A stretch of DNA of 64,000 nucleotides from the NCBI GenBank assembly GCA_001770775.1, contig MESA01000023.1:1-64000 (forward strand). Direction: 5' to 3'. The notes beneath the pieces are model-generated. The model had not been told where the DNA came from, searched no databases, and saw nothing but the letters and a program-made list of their open reading frames with translations. The stretch is from Burkholderiales bacterium RIFCSPHIGHO2_12_FULL_63_20. Its GTDB lineage: Bacteria > Pseudomonadota > Gammaproteobacteria > Burkholderiales > Burkholderiaceae_C. The translations under genes were made by a program, and so were the position numbers. Shown here piece by piece: positions 35,140 through 43,757 of the stretch. Each line of letters opens with the position of its first letter. Positions within the stretch are counted from its first letter, which is position 1.

Positions 35140-37089
35140 TCAGCGAGTGGCGCGGTAGTGCGCCTCCAGCATCGGAGGCAAAGGCGTGTCCAGCAGGCAC
35201 GCACACATGCGCAAAGCATCGGCGGTGTCGTCGGTGAGCAAGCCCTGAGGGCTGTGGTTGAACGCTTCTTCCACCCAGGCCTTCACCAAAATGGCGCGCA
35301 GCACCCAACTCAATTCCTGCACCGCCGACAAGGCATGCACCAGGCCATCCGCATCCGGGGGCGGGGGCATCACGGCATCCGTCGTGTCTTCGCCGCAGCG
35401 CTGCATGACCTGGTCGTACCAGACTTGTGAAGCGGGGTGAACGCCATCCTCACGTTCCGGCATCGGGATGAAGCGGGCCAGATAGACGCTCAGCGCTGCC
35501 ACGTGCGCGCGCTCAGCCACGGGCAGGTCGGCGATGTCAGCGTGGTGATGTGTGACCGGCAGGATCAAGGTTGCCCCACCCGGCTGACCGTTGAGCCGAT
35601 GGCGCAGGGCCAGCCACCACAGGCGATCACGTGGGCTGATGCGGCCGTCGGCGCGCAGCAGGTCGCGCGCGTCGTGCACCACCTGGCGCCGCAACGCGAT
35701 CGGGGCGCTGGCCAGTTGTCCGGTCACGCGCTCGAACTCCGGCATGCGGTGCTGGGGTAGCAGGGCCTGAACGTCTTCCAGAATGCGGGCGCCGTGAGTC
35801 AACTCCTGACAGCGCGCATCCCACCATCGACGCTCCCGGGCATTGGCCGGGTCCATCATCAGAGCCAGCAGCAGCAAACGCTGCTCGTTCGGGCCCTGCA
35901 AGCGTTGCAGTCGTGACAAGCCTTCCCGGTCGGCGTGCAGGCGGGCGGTCCACCCCTCGCTGTGCGCCTGGATCAGGTCGTGCTGGACGCTGGGCAGCGC
36001 CCCTCCCGGTGTGGTGCCCGCCAAAGCCAGGCCCTCGTGGGCCACGGCGGCCAGTGCGCCCTCTGGCAAGGTGCCGGCGCGCGGTCTGCGTGGCTCGGAC
36101 ACCTGTTCCCGCAAGAGGCGCGCCGGCAGGGGCGGCAACACGGTGCCGCACACGCGCCGGATGCGCTCGCTCAAGCGTGGGTGGCATGCCAACAGATGGG
36201 TCTGGCCGGGTTCGTGCAGGAGCATGGCGGCCACCATTTCGGCCGCGGGGTGTTCCATGCGGCCGGCCAGCAACTTCTGGTCGTGCCAGATTTTGCGCAG
36301 CACATTGCCCAGACCGTCGCGCGTGCGAGTGAACTGGATGGCGCTGGCATCGGCCAGAAACTCGCGCTGCCGCGAGATGGCCGCTTGCAGGATGCGACCA
36401 GCCAGCCACCCCATCCATCCTGCCGCCGTCAGCACCAGGCCCACCAGCCAGGCCAGCGGGTTGACCTGGCCGTCCTGGTTGGGGCGCATCAGGGTCTGGC
36501 CGTAACCGTGGATGAGCGACAGGCCCCACACCAGGGCCAGCATCCGCATGCTCAAGGGCAGATCGTCTTCCTTGATGTGGCCAAACTCGTGCGCCACCAG
36601 GCCCTGCAGTTCGGCGCGGTTGAGGCGTTCCAGGGCGCCGCGCGTCACCGTCAGGGCGAGGTCGTCGGCACTCCAGCCAGCCACGAAGCCATTGATGGCG
36701 TCTTCGCGGCGCATCACGAACACGCGGGGCACGGGTTGCGCGCTGGCAATGGCCATCTCATCGACCACATTGAGCAGGCGCCGCTCCAGTGCGTCATCCG
36801 GATCGGTGATCTCGACGCCGCCCAGCCAGTGCGCCACCCGCGCGCCCCCGCCCGCCCGCAGGCGCTGGGTTTCAACGATGGCCCCGCCCACCACGAACAA
36901 CACGACCACCGCCGTGTTGGTTTCGAAAAACAGGTTCGGAAAGCCGAAGCCCGTCGGCACCACCAGCTTGTAGACCAGGGCCAGCAACAGGTTGATGGCC
37001 AGGGTGAGCGCGACCACCAGCACACCGAACCACAGCATGAGCTGGACGGTGCGTGCCTGGGCGGCCCCTTGGTGCTGACGAAAGCGCAT
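35140..37089 (-). CDS. M48 family membrane metalloprotease
   Basis: The 649-residue protein has two N-terminal membrane helices (about 16-45 and 58-72), the zinc-binding motif HEFGH at residues 167-171 in LVAHEFGHIKEDDLPL, two more hydrophobic segments around 205-235, and a later Glu in the M48 core (REFLADASAIQFTR). The C-terminal half is a long, mostly helical extension not usual in HtpX. M48 proteases degrade damaged membrane proteins. It lies 12 nt downstream of lemA and in the queC-lemA operon; LemA-M48 pairing is common. Confidence 0.92.
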   Translation of the reverse strand: MRFRQHQGAAQARTVQLMLWFGVLVVALTLAINLLLALVYKLVVPTGFGFPNLFFETNTAVVVLFVVGGAIVETQRLRAGGGARVAHWLGGVEITDPDDALERRLLNVVDEMAIASAQPVPRVFVMRREDAINGFVAGWSADDLALTVTRGALERLNRAELQGLVAHEFGHIKEDDLPLSMRMLALVWGLSLIHGYGQTLMRPNQDGQVNPLAWLVGLVLTAAGWMGWLAGRILQAAISRQREFLADASAIQFTRTRDGLGNVLRKIWHDQKLLAGRMEHPAAEMVAAMLLHEPGQTHLLACHPRLSERIRRVCGTVLPPLPARLLREQVSEPRRPRAGTLPEGALAAVAHEGLALAGTTPGGALPSVQHDLIQAHSEGWTARLHADREGLSRLQRLQGPNEQRLLLLALMMDPANARERRWWDARCQELTHGARILEDVQALLPQHRMPEFERVTGQLASAPIALRRQVVHDARDLLRADGRISPRDRLWWLALRHRLNGQPGGATLILPVTHHHADIADLPVAERAHVAALSVYLARFIPMPEREDGVHPASQVWYDQVMQRCGEDTTDAVMPPPPDADGLVHALSAVQELSWVLRAILVKAWVEEAFNHSPQGLLTDDTADALRMCACLLDTPLPPMLEAHYRATR

Positions 37090-37101
37090 GGCCCCCTGCG
37101 G

Positions 37102-37695
37102 TCAGAAGCTGACTTTGACCGGGGCGCGTTCGGCCTCGGAGCAGGTCGATTGCAGCATCTCCGCCGTCTGGAAGCTGAACAGCCCGGCCAGCAGGTTCGT
37201 GGGGAACTGGTGGATGGCGTTGTTGTAGTCCAGCGTGACGTCGTTGAACAGCTGGCGCGAGAAGGACACCTTGTTTTCGGTGTGGATCAGCTCTTCGCGC
37301 AGGTCGGCCATTTGCTGATCGGCCTTGAGCTCGGGATACGACTCGACCACGGCCTGAAAACGCGCCAAGGCACTGCCCAACACCCCTTCGGCCAAGCCCA
37401 GGCTCTTGATCGGGCCGCTCTGGTTCGGGTGGGACTTGACCATGTCGGTGGCGGCCATGGCCTGCGCCCGTGCCGCGGTCACGCGCTCCAGGGTCTCGCG
37501 TTCGTGTTCCAGATACTTGCGCGCCACTTCGACCAGATTGGGGATCAGGTCATGACGGCGCTTGAGCTGCACATCGATCTGCGCAAAGGCGTTACCGATC
37601 TCGTTGCGCATGCGCACCATGCGGTTGTAGGCCCCGACGACCCAGAACAGCAGAACGGCGCCCAAGGCCAGCAAGATGATCTGTGTGGTGCTCAT
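37102..37695 (-). CDS. lemA: LemA family protein
   Basis: The 197-residue protein has an N-terminal membrane helix ([19 protein letters not shown]) and a cytoplasmic coiled body with [29 protein letters not shown], a near-invariant family segment of which only part is quoted here, and ending in [20 protein letters not shown] with [10 protein letters not shown]. The biochemical function is not known, although LemA proteins occur with M48 proteases and may act as membrane adaptors. It overlaps the queC stop by 4 nt and is followed by the M48 gene. Confidence 0.94.
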   Translation of the reverse strand: MSTTQIILLALGAVLLFWVVGAYNRMVRMRNEIGNAFAQIDVQLKRRHDLIPNLVEVARKYLEHERETLERVTAARAQAMAATDMVKSHPNQSGPIKSLGLAEGVLGSALARFQAVVESYPELKADQQMADLREELIHTENKVSFSRQLFNDVTLDYNNAIHQFPTNLLAGLFSFQTAEMLQSTCSEAERAPVKVSF

Positions 37696-38408
37696 GCATT
37701 CCCTTTATCGCGTTGGTATTGTGTGAAGCCCTCACGACGCAGCTCACAAGCCGGGCAGTGCCCGCAGCCATACCCCCAGGCGTGCCGCTGGCTGCGGTCG
37801 CCCAGGTAGCAGGTGTGCGTGTGTTCGATGATCAGCTCGTTGAGGGCCTGACCTCCCAGTGTCTCACTGAGCGCCCAGGTTTGCGCCTTGGTCAACCACA
37901 TCAGGGGGGTTTCGATGGTCATGGGGCTGTCCAGACCCAGGCTGATGGCCACCTGCAAGGCCTTGAGCGTGTTGTCTCGGCAGTCGGGGTAGCCGGAGTA
38001 GTCGGTCTCGCACATGCCGCCCACCAGCACCGAAGCGCCACGGCGGTAGGCCAGCGCGGCCGCGAAGTTCAGGAACAGCAGGTTGCGCCCGGGCACGAAG
38101 GTGTTGGGCAGCCCGTTGGCCTGCATCTCGATGGCGCGCGATTCGGTCAGCGCCGTGTCCGAGATCTGGCCCAGCAGGCCCAGGTCGAGCAGGTGGTCCT
38201 CTCCCAGGCGCGACGCCCAAGCGGGAAAGGCGTGCGCCAGCTCGGTGCGGATGCGGCCACGGCAATCGAGCTCGACCTTGTGCCGCTGACCATAGTCAAA
38301 ACCGATGGTTTCGACGTGGCTGTAGCGCGACAAGGCCCAGGCCAGGCAGGCGGTGGAGTCCTGTCCTCCGGAGAAAACAACCAGTGCAGTGCGCGGATCC
38401 TGTGACAT
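37692..38408 (-). CDS. queC: 7-cyano-7-deazaguanine synthase (preQ0 synthase)
   Basis: QueC converts 7-carboxy-7-deazaguanine to preQ0 with ATP and ammonia in queuosine synthesis. The 238-residue protein has the PP-loop [14 protein letters not shown] near residues 13-26 and the C-terminal zinc site [14 protein letters not shown], with an additional Cys upstream in CYLGDRSQ. I chose the ATG at 38408; an in-frame ATG at 38423 would add five residues. It lies 137 nt from the divergent fpr. No preQ1 riboswitch-like structure is apparent in front of it. Confidence 0.96.
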   Translation of the reverse strand: MSQDPRTALVVFSGGQDSTACLAWALSRYSHVETIGFDYGQRHKVELDCRGRIRTELAHAFPAWASRLGEDHLLDLGLLGQISDTALTESRAIEMQANGLPNTFVPGRNLLFLNFAAALAYRRGASVLVGGMCETDYSGYPDCRDNTLKALQVAISLGLDSPMTIETPLMWLTKAQTWALSETLGGQALNELIIEHTHTCYLGDRSQRHAWGYGCGHCPACELRREGFTQYQRDKGNA

Positions 38409-38545
38409 GACGGTGCAAAACAATGTTTTTTATGACTTTTTGAGCATAGCTTATGCCAGCGCAAAGGCCCCAAAAGCGCGGGGTCGGATGACGCCTGCGT
38501 GGCGATCTGAGGGACAATTCAGGGTTTTCGTCAGGATCATCCAAC

Positions 38546-39322
38546 ATGGCCGCGTTCAATCAAGAGACCGTCACCTACGTTCACCACTGGAACGACACGC
38601 TGTTCAGCTTCAAGACCACCCGCGACCCGGCGCTGCGTTTTGCCAGCGGCCATTTCGTGATGATCGGCCTGGAGGTGAACGGCAAGCCCTTGATGCGCGC
38701 CTACTCGATCGCCAGCGCCAACTACGAAGAGCATCTGGAGTTCCTGTCCATCAAGGTGCAGGACGGCCCCTTGACCTCGCGCCTGCAGCACCTGCAGGTG
38801 GGCGACAAGGTGATGGTGAGCCGCAAGGCCGTGGGCACTCTGGTGGTAGACGACCTCAAGCCCGCGATGAACCTGTACCTGTTCGGCACCGGTACCGGTC
38901 TGGCCCCGTTCATGAGCATCATCCAGGACCCCTACACCTACGAGAAGTTCGAGAAGGTGATCCTGGTGCACGGCGTGCGCACGGTGTCTGAACTGGCCTA
39001 TCACGACTACATCAGCCAGGAGTTGCCTGACCACGAACTGCTGGGCGAGCTGATCCGCGACAAGCTGGTTTACTACCCACTGGTGACGCGTGAGCCCTTC
39101 CGTAACCAAGGCCGCCTGACCGACCTGATCGAAAACGGCAAGATGGCTGCCGACCTGGGCCTGCAGCCGCTGAACCCGGCCACCGACCGCGCAATGATGT
39201 GTGGCAGCCCCTCCATGCTGGCCGACCTGTGCAAGATCCTGGATGCCCGTGGCTTCCAGATCTCGCCCTCGCAAGGCGTGCCGGGCGACTACGTGATCGA
39301 GCGCGCTTTCGTGGAAAAGTAA
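38546..39322 (+). CDS. fpr: Ferredoxin-NADP+ reductase
   Basis: Fpr exchanges electrons between NADPH and ferredoxin or flavodoxin. The 258-residue protein has the FAD-binding motif MRAYSIASANYEEHLEF (RxYS type) near residues 51-67, the NADP-binding glycine loop LFGTGTGLAPFMSII near 112-126 and GSPSMLADLC, with a C-terminal FVEK, as in subclass I bacterial proteins. The start is ATG 38546, 137 nt from queC on the opposite strand. A terminator hairpin follows the stop. Confidence 0.96.
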   Translation: MAAFNQETVTYVHHWNDTLFSFKTTRDPALRFASGHFVMIGLEVNGKPLMRAYSIASANYEEHLEFLSIKVQDGPLTSRLQHLQVGDKVMVSRKAVGTLVVDDLKPAMNLYLFGTGTGLAPFMSIIQDPYTYEKFEKVILVHGVRTVSELAYHDYISQELPDHELLGELIRDKLVYYPLVTREPFRNQGRLTDLIENGKMAADLGLQPLNPATDRAMMCGSPSMLADLCKILDARGFQISPSQGVPGDYVIERAFVEK

Positions 39323-39342
39323 GTTCGACCACTGACCACCCA

Positions 39343-39621
39343 TCAGGCCCCGACGGCGCGACCCGCTTCGGGGCCTTCTTGTTGGCGCGTTCGGTGCGGG
39401 GTGTGCGGCACCGCCTGCTGCGCCACGCGGGCGATGGCCTGGCGGGTGGCCTGGGCCCGGGGGTGATCCCAGTACTTGTCGAAGAAGTAGTGCATCACCG
39501 TGTTGACGATGGGCTCGACCAAGGTGACGACGCCGGCCACGGTGAGGCTGCCCGTCATGGCGTAGGTCACGCTGAAGGCGGTGATCACGTGCATCACGCC
39601 GAAGGTTGCGGATTTGGCCAT
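39343..39621 (-). CDS. DUF2061 small membrane protein
   Basis: The 92-residue protein begins MAKSATFGVMHVITAFSVTYAMTGSL with the DUF2061 core: two hydrophobic segments (about 8-25 and 28-45), then VNTVMHYFFDKYWDH. The polar C-terminus (about 40 residues) is not conserved, and its last codons lie inside the fpr terminator hairpin. Function is unknown. A Fur-box-like palindrome sits 33 nt before the ATG, which suggests iron-dependent control. The ATG at 39621 is preferred because an open frame extending upstream to 39696 would place the Fur box in coding sequence. Confidence 0.85.
   Translation of the reverse strand: MAKSATFGVMHVITAFSVTYAMTGSLTVAGVVTLVEPIVNTVMHYFFDKYWDHPRAQATRQAIARVAQQAVPHTPHRTRQQEGPEAGRAVGA
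39345..39382 (+). terminator. Rho-independent terminator candidate after fpr
   Basis: AGGCCCCGA at 39345-39353 pairs with TCGGGGCCT at 39368-39376, a nine-base perfect stem with a 14-nt loop, followed by TCTTGTTGG. The run of Us is imperfect, so termination may be partial. The hairpin lies inside the 3' end of the convergent DUF2061 gene. Confidence 0.55.
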
Positions 39622-39653
39622 GGTGGACTCCTTTGCTGGACGGGTTCTTGTTT

Positions 39654-39672
39654 GAGAATGGTTCTCATTATT
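39654..39672 (-). promoter_or_regulatory. Fur box-like palindrome upstream of the DUF2061 gene
   Basis: On the plus strand 39654-39672 matches the 19-bp Escherichia coli Fur consensus at 14 of 19 positions by eye. The symmetric core is TGAGAA followed by three bases and TTCTCA (39653-39667). It lies 33-51 nt before the DUF2061 ATG, where it could overlap the promoter. The match is good by eye, but no regulator binding has been shown. Confidence 0.6.
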
Positions 39673-39765
39673 CCGGCTTGCGCACCATTGGTCCATTCAA
39701 CTAATTTGATGTTTTTGATAGCTTTTGCCAAACACCAGGTGCTGTGACCCCAGCCCAGGGCGGGC

Positions 39766-40545
39766 TCACAGCAACTCCCAGGCATCCAGCCCGGTCTTCA
39801 GGATGAGCGCGCCGACCACCAGCAGGAAGGCCAAGCGGACAAAACCGGCGCCGTGCTTGAGCGCCAGGTGGGTGCCCACCGCGCTGCCCGCCACATTGGC
39901 CACGGCCATGGGCAGGGCCAGTGCCCACACCACATGCCCATGCGGAATGAACCAGGCCAGGGCGGCGACATTGGTCGCGAAGTTCAGCCGCTTGGCCGCC
40001 GCGCTGGCATGCAGGAAGTCCCAACCCAGCAGGCGCACCAGCGCGAACACGAAAAAGCTGCCGGTGCCGGGGCCGAACACACCATCGTAAAAGCCGATCA
40101 GCCCGCCGATGGCTGTGGCGATCAGGGTTTCGGTGCGCGCCGACCAGTGCGGTGCATGGTGGTGCCCCAGGTCCTTGCGCCACAGGGTGTAGGCCCACAC
40201 GGCGGCCAGCACCCAGGGCAGCGCCACCCGAAAGCGCGTGGCCGGGATCAAGGTGGCCAGCCAGGCACCGAGCAAGCCCCCCAGCATGGCGGCGACGATG
40301 GCGCCCATCAAGCGGGTCGACGGCAGCTTCACCCGCCGGGCGTACTGCAGCGCGGCCCAGCCCGTACCCCAGATGGACGCGGCCTTGTTGGTGCCCAGCA
40401 GCGTCGCCGGCACCGCATTTGGAAACAGGCCGAACAGCGAGGGCACGATGATGAGCCCGCCGCCGCCCACGATGGCGTCCACCAGCCCGGCACCGGCCGA
40501 GGCCAGCAGCATCAGGCTGACGTTGGAGAGGGTGAGGTCGAGCAT
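39766..40545 (-). CDS. TauE/SafE family (TSUP) sulfite or organosulfur exporter
   Basis: The 259-residue protein has about eight transmembrane helices and the TSUP pattern of two related halves: AGAGLVDAIVGGGGLIIVPSL near residues 15-35 and GGLIGFYDGVFGPGTGSFFVF near the middle. Such proteins export sulfite, sulfoacetate or other small anions; the substrate is not shown by the sequence. The ATG at 40545 follows an in-frame GTG at 40548. No sulfur-metabolism genes are adjacent; the terminator of proA separates it from the upstream gene. Confidence 0.9.
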   Translation of the reverse strand: MLDLTLSNVSLMLLASAGAGLVDAIVGGGGLIIVPSLFGLFPNAVPATLLGTNKAASIWGTGWAALQYARRVKLPSTRLMGAIVAAMLGGLLGAWLATLIPATRFRVALPWVLAAVWAYTLWRKDLGHHHAPHWSARTETLIATAIGGLIGFYDGVFGPGTGSFFVFALVRLLGWDFLHASAAAKRLNFATNVAALAWFIPHGHVVWALALPMAVANVAGSAVGTHLALKHGAGFVRLAFLLVVGALILKTGLDAWELL

Positions 40546-40554
40546 CACAGCGTC

Positions 40555-40588
40555 TTCAAAACAAAGAGCCCGGCAGGGCGCCGGGCTC
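40555..40588 (-). terminator. Rho-independent terminator of proA
   Basis: GAGCCCGGC at 40566-40574 pairs with GCCGGGCTC at 40580-40588, a nine-base perfect GC-rich stem with a five-base loop. Read on the minus strand the hairpin is followed by TTTGTTTTG. It lies 25 nt after the proA stop and before the TauE-like start, so it should separate the two transcripts. Confidence 0.8.
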
Positions 40589-40613
40589 GCTTCAGCTCAG
40601 GGTAAGGGGCAGA

Positions 40614-41918
40614 TCAGCCGCGCACTTCACCCTGGCCCAGCACCACGTATTTCAGCGAGGTCAGGCCTTCCAGGCCGACAGGTCCACGCGCGTGGAACTT
40701 GTCGGTGCTGATGCCGATTTCGGCGCCCAGGCCGTATTCGAAGCCGTCGGCAAAGCGGGTCGAGGCGTTGATCATCACGCTGGCCGAATCCACTTCGCGC
40801 AGGAAGCGCATGGCGTTGGGGTGGTTGGTCGTCAGGATGGCATCGGTGTGGTGCGAGCCGTACTGGTTGATGTGGGCCATGGCCTCGTCCAGCGAGTCGA
40901 CCACCTTCACCGCGATCACCGGCGCCAGGTATTCCTCGTACCAATCCTGCTCGGTGGCGTCCACCACCTTGGCGCCGTCCACCTTGCCGAGCACGGACTT
41001 GGCGCGCAGATCGCAGCGCATCTCCACACCCTTGGCGGCAAACACGGCGCCGATCTTGGGCAGGAAGGATTCGGCCTGCTTGACGTGCACCAGCAGCGAC
41101 TCGGTCGCGTTGCAGGGGCTGTACTTCTGCGTCTTGGCGTTGTCGGTCACCTTGACGGCCAGATCCAGGTCCACCTCGCTGTCCACATAGGTGTGGCAGT
41201 TGCCGTCCAGGTGCTTGATGACGGGCACGCGGGCCTCCAAGCTGATGCGCTCGATCAGGCCCTTGCCACCGCGCGGGATGATCACGTCCACGTACTGCGG
41301 CATGGTGATGAGCTGGCCCACGGCGGCGCGGTCGGTGGTCTGCACCAGTTGCACGGCGGTGGCGGGCAGGCCGGCCTGGGTGAGCGCGGCTTGCACCAGT
41401 TTCCACAGCGCCAGGTTGGAGTGGATGGCTTCCGAGCCGCCGCGCAGCACGCAGGCGTTGCCACTCTTGATGGCCAGCGAGGCGGCTTCGATGGTGACGT
41501 TGGGGCGACTCTCGTAGATCATGCCGAACACGCCGATGGGCACGCGCATCTGGCCCACGCTGATGCCGGTAGGGCGGCGGCGCACATTGGTGATCTCGCC
41601 GGTCGGGTCGGGCAGGGCGGCGACCTGTTCGCAGCTCTCGGCCATGGTCTCGATGACCTTGTCGGTCAGGCGCAGGCGATCGACCATGGGGGCGGCCAAG
41701 CCGTGGCGCTCGGCGGCCATCACATCGGCCTCGTTGCGCGCTTTCAGTTCGCCCGCATGCGTGCGGATCTGTGCGGCCAGGGCCAGCAAGGCGTTGTTCT
41801 TGGCGGCGGTGCTGGCTGCGGCCATCGTGGTGGCGGCAGCGCGGGCAGCCTGACCCACGGCCGTCATGTACTGGTCGACCGGCAGGTCAAGGGCGGAGGG
41901 GGTGGTCGCGGTGTTCAT
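40614..41918 (-). CDS. proA: Glutamate-5-semialdehyde dehydrogenase (gamma-glutamyl phosphate reductase)
   Basis: ProA reduces gamma-glutamyl phosphate to glutamate-5-semialdehyde in proline synthesis with NADPH. The 434-residue protein has the expected features: [19 protein letters not shown] near residues 126-144, [17 protein letters not shown], and the catalytic Cys in [13 protein letters not shown], followed by [21 protein letters not shown] and [19 protein letters not shown]. The ATG at 41918 was chosen because family homology starts shortly after it; a further in-frame extension to 42128 covers the divergent cysteine-cluster gene. It is followed by a strong terminator. Confidence 0.96.
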   Translation of the reverse strand: MNTATTPSALDLPVDQYMTAVGQAARAAATTMAAASTAAKNNALLALAAQIRTHAGELKARNEADVMAAERHGLAAPMVDRLRLTDKVIETMAESCEQVAALPDPTGEITNVRRRPTGISVGQMRVPIGVFGMIYESRPNVTIEAASLAIKSGNACVLRGGSEAIHSNLALWKLVQAALTQAGLPATAVQLVQTTDRAAVGQLITMPQYVDVIIPRGGKGLIERISLEARVPVIKHLDGNCHTYVDSEVDLDLAVKVTDNAKTQKYSPCNATESLLVHVKQAESFLPKIGAVFAAKGVEMRCDLRAKSVLGKVDGAKVVDATEQDWYEEYLAPVIAVKVVDSLDEAMAHINQYGSHHTDAILTTNHPNAMRFLREVDSASVMINASTRFADGFEYGLGAEIGISTDKFHARGPVGLEGLTSLKYVVLGQGEVRG

Positions 41919-41948
41919 AAGGCAAGATTGTCGCAAACTCTGCTCACC

Positions 41949-42314
41949 ATGCACCAGGTCATTCACATTCACCCTGACGCCCCCGTCAAACCGCCCGAAG
42001 GCGCGCCGTGCAATGGGTGTGGGGTGTGCTGCCTGGTTGCGCCTTGTCCGGTGGGGATGCTGGTCAGCCGAAGGCGCAGCGGCGCGTGTACGGCCCTGGT
42101 GTGGTCGGACGCGGCAGGGCGCTATCACTGTGGGCTGATGTTGTCGGCCGGTGCCGGGCAGGCCGGTGCAACCGCGTCCGCGTTGCCGTTGTGGCAGCGA
42201 CCCGTGCGTGCCCTGGCCCTGCGTTGGGTGCGCAGGGTGATCTCGGCAGGCAGTGGTTGCGATGCCAGCCTGGCAGTGAAGGCCGGCTCCTCAGAGGGTG
42301 ACAGGCAAGGCTGA
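41949..42314 (+). CDS. Small cysteine-cluster protein (YkgJ-like)
   Basis: The 121-residue protein has a conserved-looking cysteine cluster CNGCGVCC at about residues 21-28, then CPVGML and a further two cysteines in GACTALVW and YHCGLML, the order seen in zinc/iron-chelating YkgJ-family domains. The C-terminal half is basic and Ala-rich ([20 protein letters not shown]). No function is known; an Fe or Zn site is inferred. It is divergent from proA with a 30-nt gap and ends 4 nt before the convergent UbiH-like gene. A long open frame on the same strand running upstream is an antisense artefact. Confidence 0.75.
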   Translation: MHQVIHIHPDAPVKPPEGAPCNGCGVCCLVAPCPVGMLVSRRRSGACTALVWSDAAGRYHCGLMLSAGAGQAGATASALPLWQRPVRALALRWVRRVISAGSGCDASLAVKAGSSEGDRQG

Positions 42315-42318
42315 GGCT

Positions 42319-43629
42319 TCAGCGAACGCCAAACATCATGGTGCGTGCCAGCAGGCGCTTGACCGGACCCAGCGTTTGCACAGCACCCAGGCCCAGGCCG
42401 CGCACGGTGGCCAGGATGGGCGTGGGCCAGGTGAAGCTGCGGGCCAGGAAGTCGGTGGAGGCCACCAGGGCCAGCCGGTCGGGCTGACGGCGGCGCTCGA
42501 AGCGGCGCAGGGCCCGCTGCACTTTCATCTGGCGCGCGTCGTCGTCATCCACGGTGGACCAGGCCTGGTCTTTCAGGGCTGCCAGCAATTCGTGCACATC
42601 GCGCATGCCCAGGTTGAAGCCCTGGCCGGCCACGGGGTGCAGGGTTTGCGCGGCATTGCCAATGCGCACCACCTGGCCGTCGCTGACCAGGCGGCGATGG
42701 GCATTGAGGCCCAGCGGGAAGGCCTTGAGCGGCGAGACCTGCCGAAGGGGGCCCACCTCGTCATGGAAGATCGTGTTGAGCAGGGTGAGGCGCTGGGCGT
42801 CGTTGAGTTCGCGCACGGGGTCGTCGCCTTGCTGCACGCACCACACCAGCGCGGCACGCCGGCCGATGGGGCCACCGACTTGCACCTGGCCTGGGGGCAG
42901 GGGCAGCAAGGCGGCTGGGCCCGACGGGGTGAAGCGTTCATACGCCACGCCCGGCGCGCTGGCATCGTCCAACAGCACCTGGCCCACCCAGGCGGTCTGT
43001 TCGTAGTCCCGGCTCACGCCCTCGGGCCAGTGCAGCTTGGGTTGGTCGGCGAACACGCCGCCCTCGGCCACGATGGCCAGGTCAAACGATTCGGCGATGT
43101 CGGCGTCGATTTCCACGCCCTGGGGCAGGGGCTTGAAGCCGCGCACCGGGGTGTCAAAGCGCATGGCCAGGCGGTGCTCGTCGGCACTGACGGCCTTGAG
43201 CCACGTGGCCTGCAGCGGTGCGACCAGGGTGCCATAGCTCACCACGGCACCCAGTTGGGGCACGCCTTGCTCCTGTGCGCTGATGCGCACGGCGGGTTGC
43301 TGCGACCCCGGCCACAACACCGTGGGCTGCTGCTGTGACACATGAACCGCCTTGATCGGGGCACTGTGGCCGCTGGCTTCGATGGCGTCCCAGATGCCCA
43401 TGCGGTGCAACTCCTGCACGGTGCCTTGTGACAGGGCCAGGGTACGGGCGTCAGCGCGCACGTCCTTGTCGGCAGGGCGAGCATCGAACACCGTGATGCG
43501 CGCGGTGGGCAGCGCGCGAGCGGCCTGCAGGGCCAGGCTCAGCCCCGCCGGGCCGGCGCCGATGATGGCGAGGCGCAGCTCGACCTCTGGCAGGGTGGTG
43601 GGTGCGTCGGAAGCGTGGGTGGCGGACAT
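42319..43629 (-). CDS. UbiH/VisC family FAD-dependent hydroxylase
   Basis: These flavoproteins hydroxylate ubiquinone precursors on the inner membrane. The 436-residue protein has the dinucleotide-binding GAGPAGLSLALQAARA near residues 22-37, DARTLALSQGTVQEL, and the C-terminal FAD motif RIGNAAQTLHPVAGQGFNLG, typical of UbiH/UbiF/UbiI. It cannot be told which ring position it uses. ATG 43629 is preferred; an upstream TTG at 43635 is also possible. It is divergent from ispB, whose product makes the ubiquinone side chain, consistent with a shared role. Confidence 0.92.
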   Translation of the reverse strand: MSATHASDAPTTLPEVELRLAIIGAGPAGLSLALQAARALPTARITVFDARPADKDVRADARTLALSQGTVQELHRMGIWDAIEASGHSAPIKAVHVSQQQPTVLWPGSQQPAVRISAQEQGVPQLGAVVSYGTLVAPLQATWLKAVSADEHRLAMRFDTPVRGFKPLPQGVEIDADIAESFDLAIVAEGGVFADQPKLHWPEGVSRDYEQTAWVGQVLLDDASAPGVAYERFTPSGPAALLPLPPGQVQVGGPIGRRAALVWCVQQGDDPVRELNDAQRLTLLNTIFHDEVGPLRQVSPLKAFPLGLNAHRRLVSDGQVVRIGNAAQTLHPVAGQGFNLGMRDVHELLAALKDQAWSTVDDDDARQMKVQRALRRFERRRQPDRLALVASTDFLARSFTWPTPILATVRGLGLGAVQTLGPVKRLLARTMMFGVR

Positions 43630-43757
43630 GGGCAAACCTGAGGAGAAAAAGCCGGGTGCCCTTGTATTGTCCTGTGGAATATCGGTGCCGGGGAACCCCC
43701 GGCCCTTCCTATAATCGCGGGTCTGCCCGTGACAGGGCGTTTCGTCTGCAACCCCGC

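Noticed and set aside
35128-35158. CTACCGCGC/GCGCGGTAG inverted repeat between the chalcone-isomerase-like gene and the M48 gene
   Set aside because: A nine-base stem with a 13-base loop but no U-run on either strand; it may reduce read-through but is not called a terminator.
35935-37809. 624-codon plus-strand frame opposite the M48 protease and lemA
   Set aside because: It crosses three genes with clear motifs on the minus strand and has no recognisable domains.
40692-41948. Long plus-strand frame leading into the cysteine-cluster gene
   Set aside because: This part is antisense to proA; only the section from ATG 41949 has coding features and is annotated separately.
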